NCBI GenBank assembly: GCA_002364215.1 | Contig: DEXQ01000007.1 | Span: 268,656-332,655 of the forward strand | DNA length: 64,000 bases | From: Aequorivita sp. UBA3180 | Lineage (GTDB): Bacteria; Bacteroidota; Bacteroidia; Flavobacteriales; Flavobacteriaceae | Direction of reading: 5' to 3' | Part shown: piece by piece, positions 8,316 through 16,517 of the stretch | How positions within the stretch are numbered: position 1 is the stretch's first letter | Layout: every line of letters begins with the position of its first letter | Translations under genes and position numbers: made by a program | Notes under the pieces: model-generated | Seen by the model: only the letters and a program-made list of their open reading frames with translations | What the model was told of the DNA's origin: nothing | The model's database searches: none

Positions 8316-9283
8316 ACCTTTCGAAAGGCATAATTTTTATAATAATCCATTTCGTCCGTAAAAGAAGTTTCGATTTCAAGCCCCGATTGTTCCGCGAGCC
8401 AATGCACTATCTTATCGTCGTATTTTTGTGAAATTTCGGTGTGGATGGTTTCCCATTGCTCAAAATTTACCGTTAACCCCAACTTTTCGATAGTTACCTG
8501 CATCGCTTCGGTTGCTACCAAAAAACTTTTGGCCGTGCCTGTCTCGGGATTGTACATTTCCCAATGTTTGAATTTTTCAACTTCAAAATTTCCGTCGAGT
8601 TCACGGTTTATTCGGGTTAAAACATTTTTGTTGAAAGCAGCTGTAATTCCCGCTTCATCGTTATAGGCATCGAGGATGGTCTGCGGATTTTTCTTTTGGT
8701 CGAAACCCATAAAAAGCAAGTCATCGGGCAACATGGCGTCTTTCAATTTTGTGAGAAATTCGATTGCCTTTGGGTGTTTTAAATTGCCGATATTACTTCC
8801 CAAAACCATAATTACCTTTTTGCGTTTGTTGAAACCTTTCAGTCTTTCGAGGACTTCAAAATATTCGCCCACCTCAGCATCCACAGTTAAAGCGGGCATT
8901 TCGTTCGCGAGATTTTCCGAAAGCATTTCCACTGCATTTTCACTGATATCGATGGGTTTGTAGACAAAATTGAAATTATTTTCAGCCATATATTTCAATA
9001 GCACCTTCGTTTTTTTGCCGTCGCCGGCACCAAGTTCAATTAAATCCAAGCCATTTTCGCGATCGCGAAAGAGCTCTCCGATGGTCCCCGTATGAGAGGA
9101 AAGTATCTGAAATTCACAGCCTGTGAGGTAATATTCGGGCATGGCCATGATATCCTGAAAAAGCCTGTCGCCTTTTTTATCATAAAAATATTTGGACGAT
9201 AAATATTTGGGGTAAGCACTCAGTCCATCAAAAACTTCTTTTCTGAAGGGAGTGTCCAATAGTTTAGCGGTAGTTGTTGCCAT
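8312..9283 (-). CDS. egtD: L-histidine N-alpha-methyltransferase
   Basis: EgtD methylates the alpha-amino group of histidine three times with S-adenosylmethionine, giving hercynine, the first committed step of ergothioneine synthesis. The 323-aa length matches the family. The motif YFYDKKGDRLFQDIMAMPEYY is the classic EgtD start, followed by the SAM-binding LIELGAGDGKKTKVLL and VIMVLGSNIGNL, and MGFDQKKNPQTILDAYND. The neighbour egtB lies 15 bases upstream on the same strand, so the two form an operon for histidine-to-sulfoxide conversion. The stop lies inside the heptamer array at 8267-8315. Confidence 0.93.
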   Translation of the reverse strand: MATTTAKLLDTPFRKEVFDGLSAYPKYLSSKYFYDKKGDRLFQDIMAMPEYYLTGCEFQILSSHTGTIGELFRDRENGLDLIELGAGDGKKTKVLLKYMAENNFNFVYKPIDISENAVEMLSENLANEMPALTVDAEVGEYFEVLERLKGFNKRKKVIMVLGSNIGNLKHPKAIEFLTKLKDAMLPDDLLFMGFDQKKNPQTILDAYNDEAGITAAFNKNVLTRINRELDGNFEVEKFKHWEMYNPETGTAKSFLVATEAMQVTIEKLGLTVNFEQWETIHTEISQKYDDKIVHWLAEQSGLEIETSFTDEMDYYKNYAFRKV

Positions 9284-9298
9284 AGGGGGTAGTTGTTA

Positions 9299-10462
9299 TT
9301 ATTTTGCCAACCTTAATCCGGTAAATTGCCACCGCAAATTGGTCTGGAAAAAATTTCTGTAAGTAGATCTAGTATGTTTCACGGGAGTTGCCACGGAACC
9401 GCCGCGCAACACTTTTTGGTTTACCATAAATTTTCCGTTGTATTCGCCAATGGCGCCGGGCGCTTTTTTATAGCCGGGGTAGGGCAGGTAGGCGCTTTCA
9501 GTCCATTCCCAACGGCTGCCCCAATCAAAGTTTTTTTGGGCGGCTTCCCATTCAAATTCTGTGGGCAGGCGGCATTCTTTCCATTGGGCAAAGGCGAATG
9601 CCTCAAAATACGAAATGTGCGAAAGCGGCGCGTCAATATCAATTTTTTGAAGGCCCTGCAAAGTATATTGGTGCCATTCCCCATCAATATTGTGCCAGTA
9701 CATTGGGGCTTCTATCTGGTTTTGTTTTACCCAGTCCAAACCTTCGGCATGCCACAGGTTAAAATCTTTGTAACCTCTGGCATTTATAAATTCCAGATAT
9801 TCGGCATTGGTAACAAGTTTGTTTGAAATTTTATAATCGTGAAGATATACTTTGTGCCTTCCCAGCTCATTGTCATAGCGGAATTCATCGGAATTTTTAT
9901 GGCCTATCTCATAAATACCTTCGTCCATTTCAATCCATTCCCGTTGAAATTTCTGATGCGGATTTTCTGAAAATGAATCGTTGTATTTTGGCAATAGTGG
10001 GTTATTTCCCAGAATGTATTTTATATCTGTAACAAGAAGTTCTTGGTGTTGTTTTTCGTGATGGATCCCTATTAAAAGAATTTCTTCAATTTCTGCGGAA
10101 ATCTCTCCCGAAAGAAAATCCTTCATTTCATTGGTAACATAATGTCTGTAATCGTAAACCTTTGCCACACCGGGCCGCGAGAGGTTGCCGCGATCATTTC
10201 TGATTACGCGTTTGCCTACATTTTCATAATAACTGTTGAAAACAAAGGCGAAATCTTCGTGAAAGAGCTTGTAATTGGGTTTATGTGGTTTCAGAATAAA
10301 CTCTTCGAAAAACCAGGAGGTATGGCCCAAATGCCATTTGGGAGGGGAAACGTCCACAATTGGCTGGACTACATAGTCTTCAATTTCCAGCGGTTGGCAT
10401 ATAGTTTCGGTATATTCGCGGGTTTCTATAAAAAGTGAAACCAGTGTATCTGTAGCAATCAT
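9299..10462 (-). CDS. egtB: Ergothioneine biosynthesis protein EgtB (hercynine oxygenase)
   Basis: EgtB is a non-heme iron enzyme that joins a sulfur donor (gamma-Glu-Cys or Cys) to the imidazole of hercynine using O2, giving the sulfoxide. The 387-aa protein has an N-terminal DinB-like domain with H44/H47 in HLGHTSWFFEE and the H-x3-H-x-E motif HHEKQHQE (about residues 134-141) for iron. A C-terminal formylglycine-generating-enzyme-like domain follows (CRLPTEFEWEAA, VLRGGS, RSTYRNF). I chose the ATG at 10462; an ATG ten codons upstream falls inside a hairpin stem. No egtA or egtC is nearby, so a variant that uses cysteine directly is possible (inference). Confidence 0.92.
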   Translation of the reverse strand: MIATDTLVSLFIETREYTETICQPLEIEDYVVQPIVDVSPPKWHLGHTSWFFEEFILKPHKPNYKLFHEDFAFVFNSYYENVGKRVIRNDRGNLSRPGVAKVYDYRHYVTNEMKDFLSGEISAEIEEILLIGIHHEKQHQELLVTDIKYILGNNPLLPKYNDSFSENPHQKFQREWIEMDEGIYEIGHKNSDEFRYDNELGRHKVYLHDYKISNKLVTNAEYLEFINARGYKDFNLWHAEGLDWVKQNQIEAPMYWHNIDGEWHQYTLQGLQKIDIDAPLSHISYFEAFAFAQWKECRLPTEFEWEAAQKNFDWGSRWEWTESAYLPYPGYKKAPGAIGEYNGKFMVNQKVLRGGSVATPVKHTRSTYRNFFQTNLRWQFTGLRLAK

Positions 10463-10495
10463 AAAAAAAGTGCCGCATTTTTTTGACGACACTTT
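10463..10495 (-). terminator. Terminator-like hairpin touching the egtB start codon
   Basis: On the minus strand, AAAGTG (10490-10495) pairs with CACTTT (10467-10472), with a few further inner pairs, and is followed by a run of seven T ending at 10463. The next three bases are the egtB ATG. It could end the transcript of the two TonB-like genes upstream or act as an attenuator for egtB. Confidence 0.6.
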
Positions 10496-10562
10496 AAATA
10501 TAAATATTAAAATTGTTGAAGACTATTTAACTTGCGTTAAACAGTTGTTAAACTAGTTTTAT

Positions 10563-11066
10563 CTAGTTTTGTTTTTTCTTTTTCTTTTCATCTTTTGTTG
10601 GAGGTTCAACTTTGAAAATAATTGGAAGTGAATATAGCACTCCCACCGCTATTCCTCTTTGTTTTCCCGGTTGCATTTGGGGAAGGTTGCTTACCACGCG
10701 AACTGCTTCTTTTTCAATCTCAGGATGCGGCGCACGTGCTCTAACATCAACAACTTTACCTTCTTTGTCTATTTTAAATTGAACTGAAGTTCTATAAACT
10801 TTAGGGGGTAGATCTAAAGCCTCAATTTTTTTCATGTCAAAATTCTGGTTGACAAATTCTGAAATTTTGGTAGACATGCATTTTTTCAATTCTTGATTGC
10901 CGTTACCTTCACACCCTGGATATACAGGAACATTTTCAATTACGGCATAAGGTACATCAGCTGTAGTCATTTCGGATTCTGAAACTTCGGTTACCGTTTC
11001 TTCCTGAGCGTATAAAGTGGACGAGATAATTACTAGAACTAAGGCTAGAAATATGTTTTTCATCAT
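10563..11066 (-). CDS. Secreted TonB C-terminal-domain protein
   Basis: A 167-aa protein has a signal peptide (MMKNIFLALVLVIISSTLYAQ) and no membrane anchor after cleavage. The mature part holds PVYPGCEGNGNQELKKCM, a motif that precedes TonB C-terminal domains in many Bacteroidota proteins, then a TonB-like beta-alpha-beta domain (RTSVQFKIDKEGKVVDVRAR, EKEAVRVVSNLPQMQPGKQ). The C-terminus is Lys-rich. It follows a related gene after one base (11068) and is probably cotranscribed with it. The role is unknown; a soluble periplasmic partner of TonB-dependent transport is only a guess. Confidence 0.8.
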   Translation of the reverse strand: MMKNIFLALVLVIISSTLYAQEETVTEVSESEMTTADVPYAVIENVPVYPGCEGNGNQELKKCMSTKISEFVNQNFDMKKIEALDLPPKVYRTSVQFKIDKEGKVVDVRARAPHPEIEKEAVRVVSNLPQMQPGKQRGIAVGVLYSLPIIFKVEPPTKDEKKKKKQN

Positions 11067-11067
11067 C

Positions 11068-11502
11068 TTATTTTCCCGTTTTAAAAGTAAAAGGAACCGT
11101 AAATTTAATAGGTCGTGCCTTACCGCCCATCATACCGGGTTTTGCCATTTTCGGGATTGCCATAATATTTCGTTTAGCTTCGTCCTGTAGTGCTTTTGAT
11201 CCTCCAGATACATTTTTTACTTCAACCAAACCTTGCTCATTTATAATAAATTCGACAATCACTCTACCCTGCTCGTTCTTTTTGTAAGCCTCTGGTGGAT
11301 ATTTAAAGTTTTTGGCAATGTGCGTTGCAAGTTTATTGTTGAAGCAATTATCGCGTTCGGCAGCGCTACCGTTTTCACAACCGGGCCAAACTGGGCCTAT
11401 TTCTTTCAGGGTAACTGTATTTTTTTGAACATCTCCCCACTCTTGCTGGGCAAAAATGGTGGTGGTAAATAGTAGGCATAAAGCAATAAATAAGTTCTTC
11501 AT
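11068..11502 (-). CDS. Secreted TonB C-terminal-domain protein (paralog)
   Basis: A 144-aa protein has a signal peptide (MKNLFIALCLLFTTTIFAQ) and a single TonB C-terminal-like domain: GPVWPGCENGSAAERDNCFN, then YPPEAYKKNEQGRVIVEFII and GLVEVKNVSGGSKALQDEA, ending with a pattern like the 'P-P..PGM..GK.V...F..P..F' end of TonB domains. There is no N-terminal membrane anchor or proline-rich spacer, so it is not a classical TonB. It is a tandem paralog of the next gene downstream. Two Cys in the PGC...C motif could form a disulfide in the periplasm. Confidence 0.82.
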   Translation of the reverse strand: MKNLFIALCLLFTTTIFAQQEWGDVQKNTVTLKEIGPVWPGCENGSAAERDNCFNNKLATHIAKNFKYPPEAYKKNEQGRVIVEFIINEQGLVEVKNVSGGSKALQDEAKRNIMAIPKMAKPGMMGGKARPIKFTVPFTFKTGK

Positions 11503-11521
11503 CTTGGGGTTTTAATTTAAG

Positions 11522-12346
11522 TTATATGGCAACAGCACCTTTAATGTGGGGGTGTGGATTGTAATCTACAAGTGTAAAGTCATCAAAAGTGAAGCCAAAT
11601 ATATCTTTTACTTCTGGATTAAGCAACATTTTTGGCAATGCTCGCGGTTTGCGCGATAATTGAAGTTCAACTTGTTCAAAATGGTTGCTGTAAATATGGG
11701 CATCGCCAAAGGTGTGCACAAAATCACCAGGCTGGTATCCACAAACCTGCGCCATCATTAAAGTTAAAAGCGCATACGATGCAATATTGAAAGGAACGCC
11801 CAAGAAAATATCGGCACTGCGTTGGTAAAGCTGGCAGGATAATTTTCCATCGGCTACATAAAATTGAAAAAAGGCGTGGCAGGGTGGAAGCGCTGCTTTG
11901 CCATTAGCGACGTTTTCAGCAAAAGGTTTTGAGGTGTCTGGCAAAACACTAGGGTTCCAAGCGCTTACAAGCATTCGGCGGCTATCAGGATTGGTTTTTA
12001 GGGTTTTAACTATATCAGAAATCTGATCAATCTCCTCACTGTTCCAATTTCGCCACTGGTGACCGTAAACGGGCCCAAGATTGCCATTTTCATCTGCCCA
12101 TTCGTTCCAAATGCGCACACCCTTTTCTTGTAGATACTTAATATTTGTATCACCGTTCAAAAACCACAAAAGCTCATAAACAATTGATTTAAGATGAAGT
12201 TTTTTAGTAGTGACCATGGGAAAACCTTCACTGAGATCAAAGCGCATTTGGTAGCCGAAAACACTTTTGGTGCCTGTGCCCGTGCGGTCTTCTTTTACAG
12301 TGCCTTTTTTTATTACATGTTTAAGAAGGTCGTGATATTGTTTCAT
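11522..12346 (-). CDS. thyA: Thymidylate synthase
   Basis: ThyA methylates dUMP to dTMP using methylene-tetrahydrofolate and leaves dihydrofolate for FolA. The 274-aa protein starts MKQYHDLLKHVI. It shows the catalytic Cys in LPPCHAFFQFYV, the phosphate-binding RRMLVSAWNP and the nucleotide site CQLYQRSADIFLGVPFNIASYA. HTFGDAHIYSNH and the end DYNPHPHIKGAVAI are also typical. I placed the start at 12346, where homologs begin, rather than four codons upstream. The gene is 19 bases downstream of the two TonB-like genes only in map order: it lies upstream of them on the minus strand and could be cotranscribed. Confidence 0.96.
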   Translation of the reverse strand: MKQYHDLLKHVIKKGTVKEDRTGTGTKSVFGYQMRFDLSEGFPMVTTKKLHLKSIVYELLWFLNGDTNIKYLQEKGVRIWNEWADENGNLGPVYGHQWRNWNSEEIDQISDIVKTLKTNPDSRRMLVSAWNPSVLPDTSKPFAENVANGKAALPPCHAFFQFYVADGKLSCQLYQRSADIFLGVPFNIASYALLTLMMAQVCGYQPGDFVHTFGDAHIYSNHFEQVELQLSRKPRALPKMLLNPEVKDIFGFTFDDFTLVDYNPHPHIKGAVAI

Positions 12347-12492
12347 TTTTTTGAGCAAATAAATTATTGGTCTAAAAATACTAATAGGGATGTTGATGCT
12401 AAAATTATTTCGGAATTGCTTTTAAATAAGTTATTAACGATTCTCAGATGTGTTAAGATTTTGATTAAATTTAAATCGAAATCCTTAAACAT

Positions 12493-12858
12493 ATGGAAAA
12501 TAAATATCAGCTATCCACGGGTATATTGGAATGTTATCCATTGTACGCAATTTTTCACTTTAATGCATCAGTTTATGATCATGAAGAGGCAGAAGAGTTT
12601 GTGGAAATCATCGATTCGCATTATAGGGGACGAAAATGTGTTGTGGTCTCTAATAGGGAAATGGCAGAAAGAGTGAACCCAGAGGTTTACAATAGTATAA
12701 AATCTAAAAGTGTGGTAGGCATAGCGATAGTTTCAAATAACAATGCAGTTAAAAATGAAGCTATCGAGGAGCAAGGTCTTTTTGCGGGTGCCTTTAGTTA
12801 TTTTCAGTCTATAGAGGAAGCTGCAGACTGGGTAAAAACAGTTGTGAGGAGCTATTAG
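12493..12858 (+). CDS. STAS/SpoIIAA-like small protein (121 aa)
   Basis: A soluble cytoplasmic 121-aa protein with no signal peptide. The alternation of predicted strands and helices (LYAIFHFNASVYDHEEAEEFVEII, GRKCVVVSNREMAERVNPEVY, VGIAIVSNNNAVKNEAIEEQ, AFSYFQSIEEAADWVKTVV) resembles STAS/SpoIIAA-like folds found in small flavobacterial proteins. The match is by pattern only. Its last four bases overlap the stop of the convergent nucleoside transporter gene. It is divergent from thyA. Confidence 0.6.
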   Translation: MENKYQLSTGILECYPLYAIFHFNASVYDHEEAEEFVEIIDSHYRGRKCVVVSNREMAERVNPEVYNSIKSKSVVGIAIVSNNNAVKNEAIEEQGLFAGAFSYFQSIEEAADWVKTVVRSY

Positions 12859-14564
12859 CCAATAATCATTCCCGCGATGGTTGCAGATATTAACGATGCA
12901 ATAGTCCCTCCAATCAAGGCTTTCATCCCAAATTTAGAAAGAGTTTTTCGTTGCCCAGGTGCTAAAGAGCCTATACCGCCAATCTGAATTCCGATGGATG
13001 CAAAATTCGCAAACCCACACAGCATATAGGTTGCCATTATGATGCTTTTTTCGTAATTAAGGTGTAGCTCATTGGTCACGTTTTTAAGTTCTGCCAACTG
13101 AATGTACCCTACAAATTCACTGGCTGCGAGCTTTATTCCCAATAATTGACCCATCATCATCATATCTTCTTTTGCCACGCCAATAAGCCACATTAAAGGA
13201 GCGAATACAGTCCCCAAAATTGCTTCCAAAGAAAGACTATCATAAGCAGATTTTTCAGCCACCCAACTATTGATTGAAGTTACTTCGCCAAACCATCCTA
13301 ATATTCCATTGAGCATTGCAATAAAAGCTACAAAAACCAAAAGCATGGCGCCCACGTTTACAGCAAGTTTTAGGCCTTCGGTAGTTCCGTTAGCAATAGC
13401 ATCCAAAAAGTTGGAGCCAATTTTTTCTGAAGAAACCTTTACGTCGGTATTGATGGGTTCAGTCTGTGGATAAAGTATTTTAGAAATCACGATGGCGCCA
13501 GGCGCTGCCATTACAGAGGCTGCCAAAAGATGTTTGGCAAATGTCAACCGAAGTTCGGGGTCGTCACCGCCCAAAAAGCCTATATACGCAGCAAGTACCG
13601 CTCCCGCTACCGTGGCCATTCCGCCAATCATAACAAGTAGCATTTCGCTCTTGTTCATTTTTTCCAAATACGCTTTAATCAAAAGAGGGGCTTCGGTTTG
13701 GCCCAAAAAAATGTTTCCGGCAACGCTCAAACTTTCGGCTCCCGAAATATTTAAAAGCTTCGTAAGCAGCCATCCCATTCCTTTTACCACCACTTGTATA
13801 ATTCCGAAGTAAAAAAGCACAGAAGTAAGTGCAGAGAAAAATATAATGGTTGGCAAAACCTGAAAGGCAAAAATGAAACCGAAAGAGTTGATGTCCAGCA
13901 TCCCTCCAAAGAGGAACTCACTTCCTGCTTTGGTATAATCCAAAACGTTTACGAACAGTTGGCCCACGCCTTCAAAAGCACTTTTTATAAAATTTACTTT
14001 CAAAACTCCAATGGCAATCAAAAGCTGGAATGCTAACCCAATTCCGACGGTTTTCCAGTTAATTGCTCTTCTATTTGAGCTGAAAAGAAAAGCAATGACC
14101 AAAAGTGAAATCATGCCCAAAACCCCACGCCATAAGCTTTCTATGGAGAAACCCTGGCTGGGGATTATTCCTGAAGTTTTAGTAACTGTTTCCAATGCCG
14201 AAGCATTTTCTGTACTTGGCGTTTTTAGCTGGTACTTGTAATTCTTTTCAGAAAGGGAAAGAGTGCTATCGGTAACCTGCTCTACGTGAAATCTTCTGAT
14301 GCTGTCTGGGGGATTATTGAAAAAAAGCACCAATAAATTATCCTGAAACATATAATCACCGCTCGACTTTAAGCTATCATTGGCAACCTGATATTCAAAA
14401 ACGCCGTTTTCGAGTTTAAGAAAATCCTTTTCGGGGTTTATGGTTAAAACGGAGAGGCCGCTTTGATCTTTTACTTCTGAAAATTGCCAGGTTTTTTCAA
14501 TACTTTGTGCAAAAGTGTTTCCGATGAAAAAAAGCGCAATGGCTACAAGTGTGAATTTTTGCAT
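12855..14564 (-). CDS. Concentrative nucleoside transporter with N-terminal extracytoplasmic domain
   Basis: A 569-aa Na+- or H+-driven nucleoside importer of the NupC/CNT family. The C-terminal 400 residues hold the transport core, with many membrane helices and the CNT signatures GQTEAPLLIKAYLEKM and GFANFASIGIQIGG. The N-terminal part is unusual for CNTs: a signal peptide (MQKFTLVAIALFFIGNTFAQ) followed by a beta-rich, lipocalin-like domain of about 110 residues (TWQFSEVKDQSGLSVLTINP ... DSTLSLSEKNYKYQL) before the first helix. The start was set at the ATG that gives a normal signal peptide, six codons inside the longest frame. It overlaps the convergent STAS-like gene by four bases. Confidence 0.9.
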   Translation of the reverse strand: MQKFTLVAIALFFIGNTFAQSIEKTWQFSEVKDQSGLSVLTINPEKDFLKLENGVFEYQVANDSLKSSGDYMFQDNLLVLFFNNPPDSIRRFHVEQVTDSTLSLSEKNYKYQLKTPSTENASALETVTKTSGIIPSQGFSIESLWRGVLGMISLLVIAFLFSSNRRAINWKTVGIGLAFQLLIAIGVLKVNFIKSAFEGVGQLFVNVLDYTKAGSEFLFGGMLDINSFGFIFAFQVLPTIIFFSALTSVLFYFGIIQVVVKGMGWLLTKLLNISGAESLSVAGNIFLGQTEAPLLIKAYLEKMNKSEMLLVMIGGMATVAGAVLAAYIGFLGGDDPELRLTFAKHLLAASVMAAPGAIVISKILYPQTEPINTDVKVSSEKIGSNFLDAIANGTTEGLKLAVNVGAMLLVFVAFIAMLNGILGWFGEVTSINSWVAEKSAYDSLSLEAILGTVFAPLMWLIGVAKEDMMMMGQLLGIKLAASEFVGYIQLAELKNVTNELHLNYEKSIIMATYMLCGFANFASIGIQIGGIGSLAPGQRKTLSKFGMKALIGGTIASLISATIAGMIIG

Positions 14565-14658
14565 ATTCTTTTTAAACTCCAACCCTTCAACACTTGCACT
14601 GGCTTCATGCAGGCTCGCTTAAGGGGCCTATAATTTATTTTTTAATATAATAATGAAA

Positions 14659-15282
14659 CTACTCCCTTTTTGACATTTCATCGCGTATGCTTGCTGCCTT
14701 TTCATAGTTCTCATTTTTTACTGCTTCTTCCAGCATTTTATTTAATTCGCTTAGGCTAAATTTAGTGTAATCTTCGCTTGAAGGCTTTACAGATTCCTTA
14801 TCCTCTCCAAGAATTAAATTTTCAATAACCGCTTCTTCTTTTTTTGACAGTGCTTTTTTGGAAGTAGATGTTTTTAAATAGATACCAGCCTTGTCCAAAA
14901 TATTTTTATACGTAAAAATAGGCGCCTTAAACCGAAGTGCCAATGCAATGGCATCGCTAGTTCGGGCATCGATGATTTCTTCAATCTTGTCGCGTTCGCA
15001 AATGATGCTTGAGTAAAAAACACCATCCACGAGTTTGTGGATAATTACTTGCTTTACCACAATTTCAAAACGGTCTGCGAAGTTTTTAAAAAGGTCGTGG
15101 GTAAGCGGTCGTGGTGGCGTAATGTCTTTTTCCAGCGCGATGGCGATGGACTGTGCCTCAAAAGCGCCAATTACTATAGGTAGTTTACGTTCACCGTCCA
15201 CTTCGTTCAAAATAAGGGCATAGGCGCCATTCTGCGTTTGGCTGTAAGATATTCCTTTTATGGTAAGTTTTACTAAACTCAT
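14659..15282 (-). CDS. Bifunctional nuclease family protein with UVR motif
   Basis: A 207-aa cytoplasmic protein. Residues 1 to about 130 form a DUF151/bifunctional-nuclease domain (GVFYSSIICERDKIEEIIDA, RTSDAIALALRFKAPIFTYK, KLPIVIGAFEAQSIAIALE). The C-terminal end holds a UvrB/UvrC (UVR) motif, LSELNKMLEEAVKNENYEKA, as in the Bacteroidota members of the family. Nuclease activity has been reported for a plant and bacterial relative; here it is only inferred. It lies upstream of the nucleoside transporter gene on the same strand, with a 94-base gap. Confidence 0.88.
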   Translation of the reverse strand: MSLVKLTIKGISYSQTQNGAYALILNEVDGERKLPIVIGAFEAQSIAIALEKDITPPRPLTHDLFKNFADRFEIVVKQVIIHKLVDGVFYSSIICERDKIEEIIDARTSDAIALALRFKAPIFTYKNILDKAGIYLKTSTSKKALSKKEEAVIENLILGEDKESVKPSSEDYTKFSLSELNKMLEEAVKNENYEKAASIRDEMSKRE

Positions 15283-15364
15283 TCTTCAAAAATCAGTGGT
15301 CGTTATATAGTACGCTGTGTTCAGTTAAACAATTGATTATAAAAGTAACGAATAAAAAAACAAT

Positions 15365-15415
15365 AAAAAAAGGCTGTTTAAATTTGGATGTTTCCTTATC
15401 TAAACAGCCCTTTTT
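15365..15415 (-). terminator. Terminator of the etf genes
   Basis: GGCTGTTTA (15372-15380) and TAAACAGCC (15401-15409) form a 9-bp stem with a 20-base loop. On the minus strand it is followed by a run of T (15365-15371), as expected for a terminator downstream of etfA. Confidence 0.8.
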
Positions 15416-15437
15416 CGGGGCACAAATTAATAAAAAA

Positions 15438-16403
15438 TTATGCGTTCTGTGCTTTAAATTCCTTTAATTTTTCGGTGAGTTTTGGTACAATTTCAAAAGC
15501 ATCGCCAACAATACCATAATCTGCAGCCTTAAAGAAAGGTGCTTCGGGATCATTGTTTATTACCACTTTTACTTTTGAAGCGTTGATACCAGCCAAATGC
15601 TGGATTGCACCAGAAATACCAATGGCAATGTAAAGGTTGGATGCAACTGGTTTTCCTGTCTGCCCAACGTGCTCGCTGTGGGGTCTCCAGCCCATATCGC
15701 TCACTGGTTTTGAGCAAGCCGTTGCTGCGCCCAATGTTTGTGCAAGGTCTTCAACCATTCCCCAATTTTCGGGACCTTTAAGCCCACGACCGCCGGAAAC
15801 TACTATTTCGGCATCGGCTATGGTTACTTTGTCGGTTGCTTTATCTACGGAAACAATTTCCATATCAAAATCGTGCGCATCAAGATTCGGTGAAAAGGCT
15901 TCGGTTGTGGCGGAAGTTTCATTTTCCTTTAATCCGTATGAATTTTTTCCCAAACCTATTATTTTAATATCGGTTTTGATTTCGGTAGTAGCAAAAGCCT
16001 TGTTCGTAAAAACGCTGTGCTCTACCTTAAACGGTGAGGTGCTTTCCGGAAGTGAAATTACGTTTGCCACATATCCGGCTTCAAGATTTACCGCCAAAGT
16101 AGGGGCTAAAAACTTACTGTTTGCGCTGGAAGTTAATACGATAACTTGTGCGCCTTCGTTTTTTGCGGCCTGTCCAATTGTATCTGCATACGCTTCGCCA
16201 TTGAATTTGTTCAATTTGTCATTGGAAACCTGCAAAACTTTTGAAGCGCCGTATTTTCCCAATTCTGAAACGTCATTCGCATTAATGCTAACCGCGGTAA
16301 CCGAAGTTCCCATTTGGTCGGCAATTCCCTTGGCGTACGAAACTGCTTCCAAAGCTATTTTTTTGATTTTTCCTTCTTCTGATTCTGTATAAACTAATAT
16401 CAT
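15438..16403 (-). CDS. etfA: Electron transfer flavoprotein, alpha subunit
   Basis: EtfA binds FAD and, with EtfB, takes electrons from acyl-CoA dehydrogenases and passes them toward the quinone pool. The 321-aa protein has an N-terminal Rossmann-like domain and the C-terminal FAD-binding domain with VVSGGRGLKGPENWGMVEDL, GQTGKPVASNLYIAIGISGAIQHLAG and INNDPEAPFFKAADYGIVGD, all standard. An acyl-CoA dehydrogenase gene lies at 51.5 kb and could be a donor. It is downstream of etfB on the same strand, with a heptamer repeat in between. Confidence 0.96.
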   Translation of the reverse strand: MILVYTESEEGKIKKIALEAVSYAKGIADQMGTSVTAVSINANDVSELGKYGASKVLQVSNDKLNKFNGEAYADTIGQAAKNEGAQVIVLTSSANSKFLAPTLAVNLEAGYVANVISLPESTSPFKVEHSVFTNKAFATTEIKTDIKIIGLGKNSYGLKENETSATTEAFSPNLDAHDFDMEIVSVDKATDKVTIADAEIVVSGGRGLKGPENWGMVEDLAQTLGAATACSKPVSDMGWRPHSEHVGQTGKPVASNLYIAIGISGAIQHLAGINASKVKVVINNDPEAPFFKAADYGIVGDAFEIVPKLTEKLKEFKAQNA

Positions 16404-16461
16404 TTTAATATTATTTTGAAATTAATACTTAAGATTTGGAATCGTCAGTTAATTCGAAAAT

Positions 16462-16516
16462 TCCAAGTCTAAAATCCCAAATTCCAAAGTTGGAATTTGG
16501 TGCTTAAAATTTGAAA
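16462..16516. repeat. 7-bp-period inverted repeat between etfB and etfA
   Basis: The left arm has units tccaagt, ctaaaat, cccaaat, tccaaag; the right arm has TTTGGTG, CTTAAAA, TTTGAAA. The centre is a perfect 11-bp inverted repeat (16477-16487 with 16490-16500, two-base loop). The right end stops one base before the etfB stop codon (16518-16520). It may fold into a hairpin in the etfBA mRNA. Confidence 0.75.
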
Positions 16517-16517
16517 T

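Noticed and set aside
8312..9283. Convergent PLP gene and egtD as one operon
   Set aside because: They are on opposite strands with a heptamer array between them, so cotranscription is excluded.
14583..14640. Phrase-like repeat upstream of the nucleoside transporter
   Set aside because: Spacings between the repeated CTT triplets are 8, 10 and 15 bases, so it does not fit the 7-bp family.
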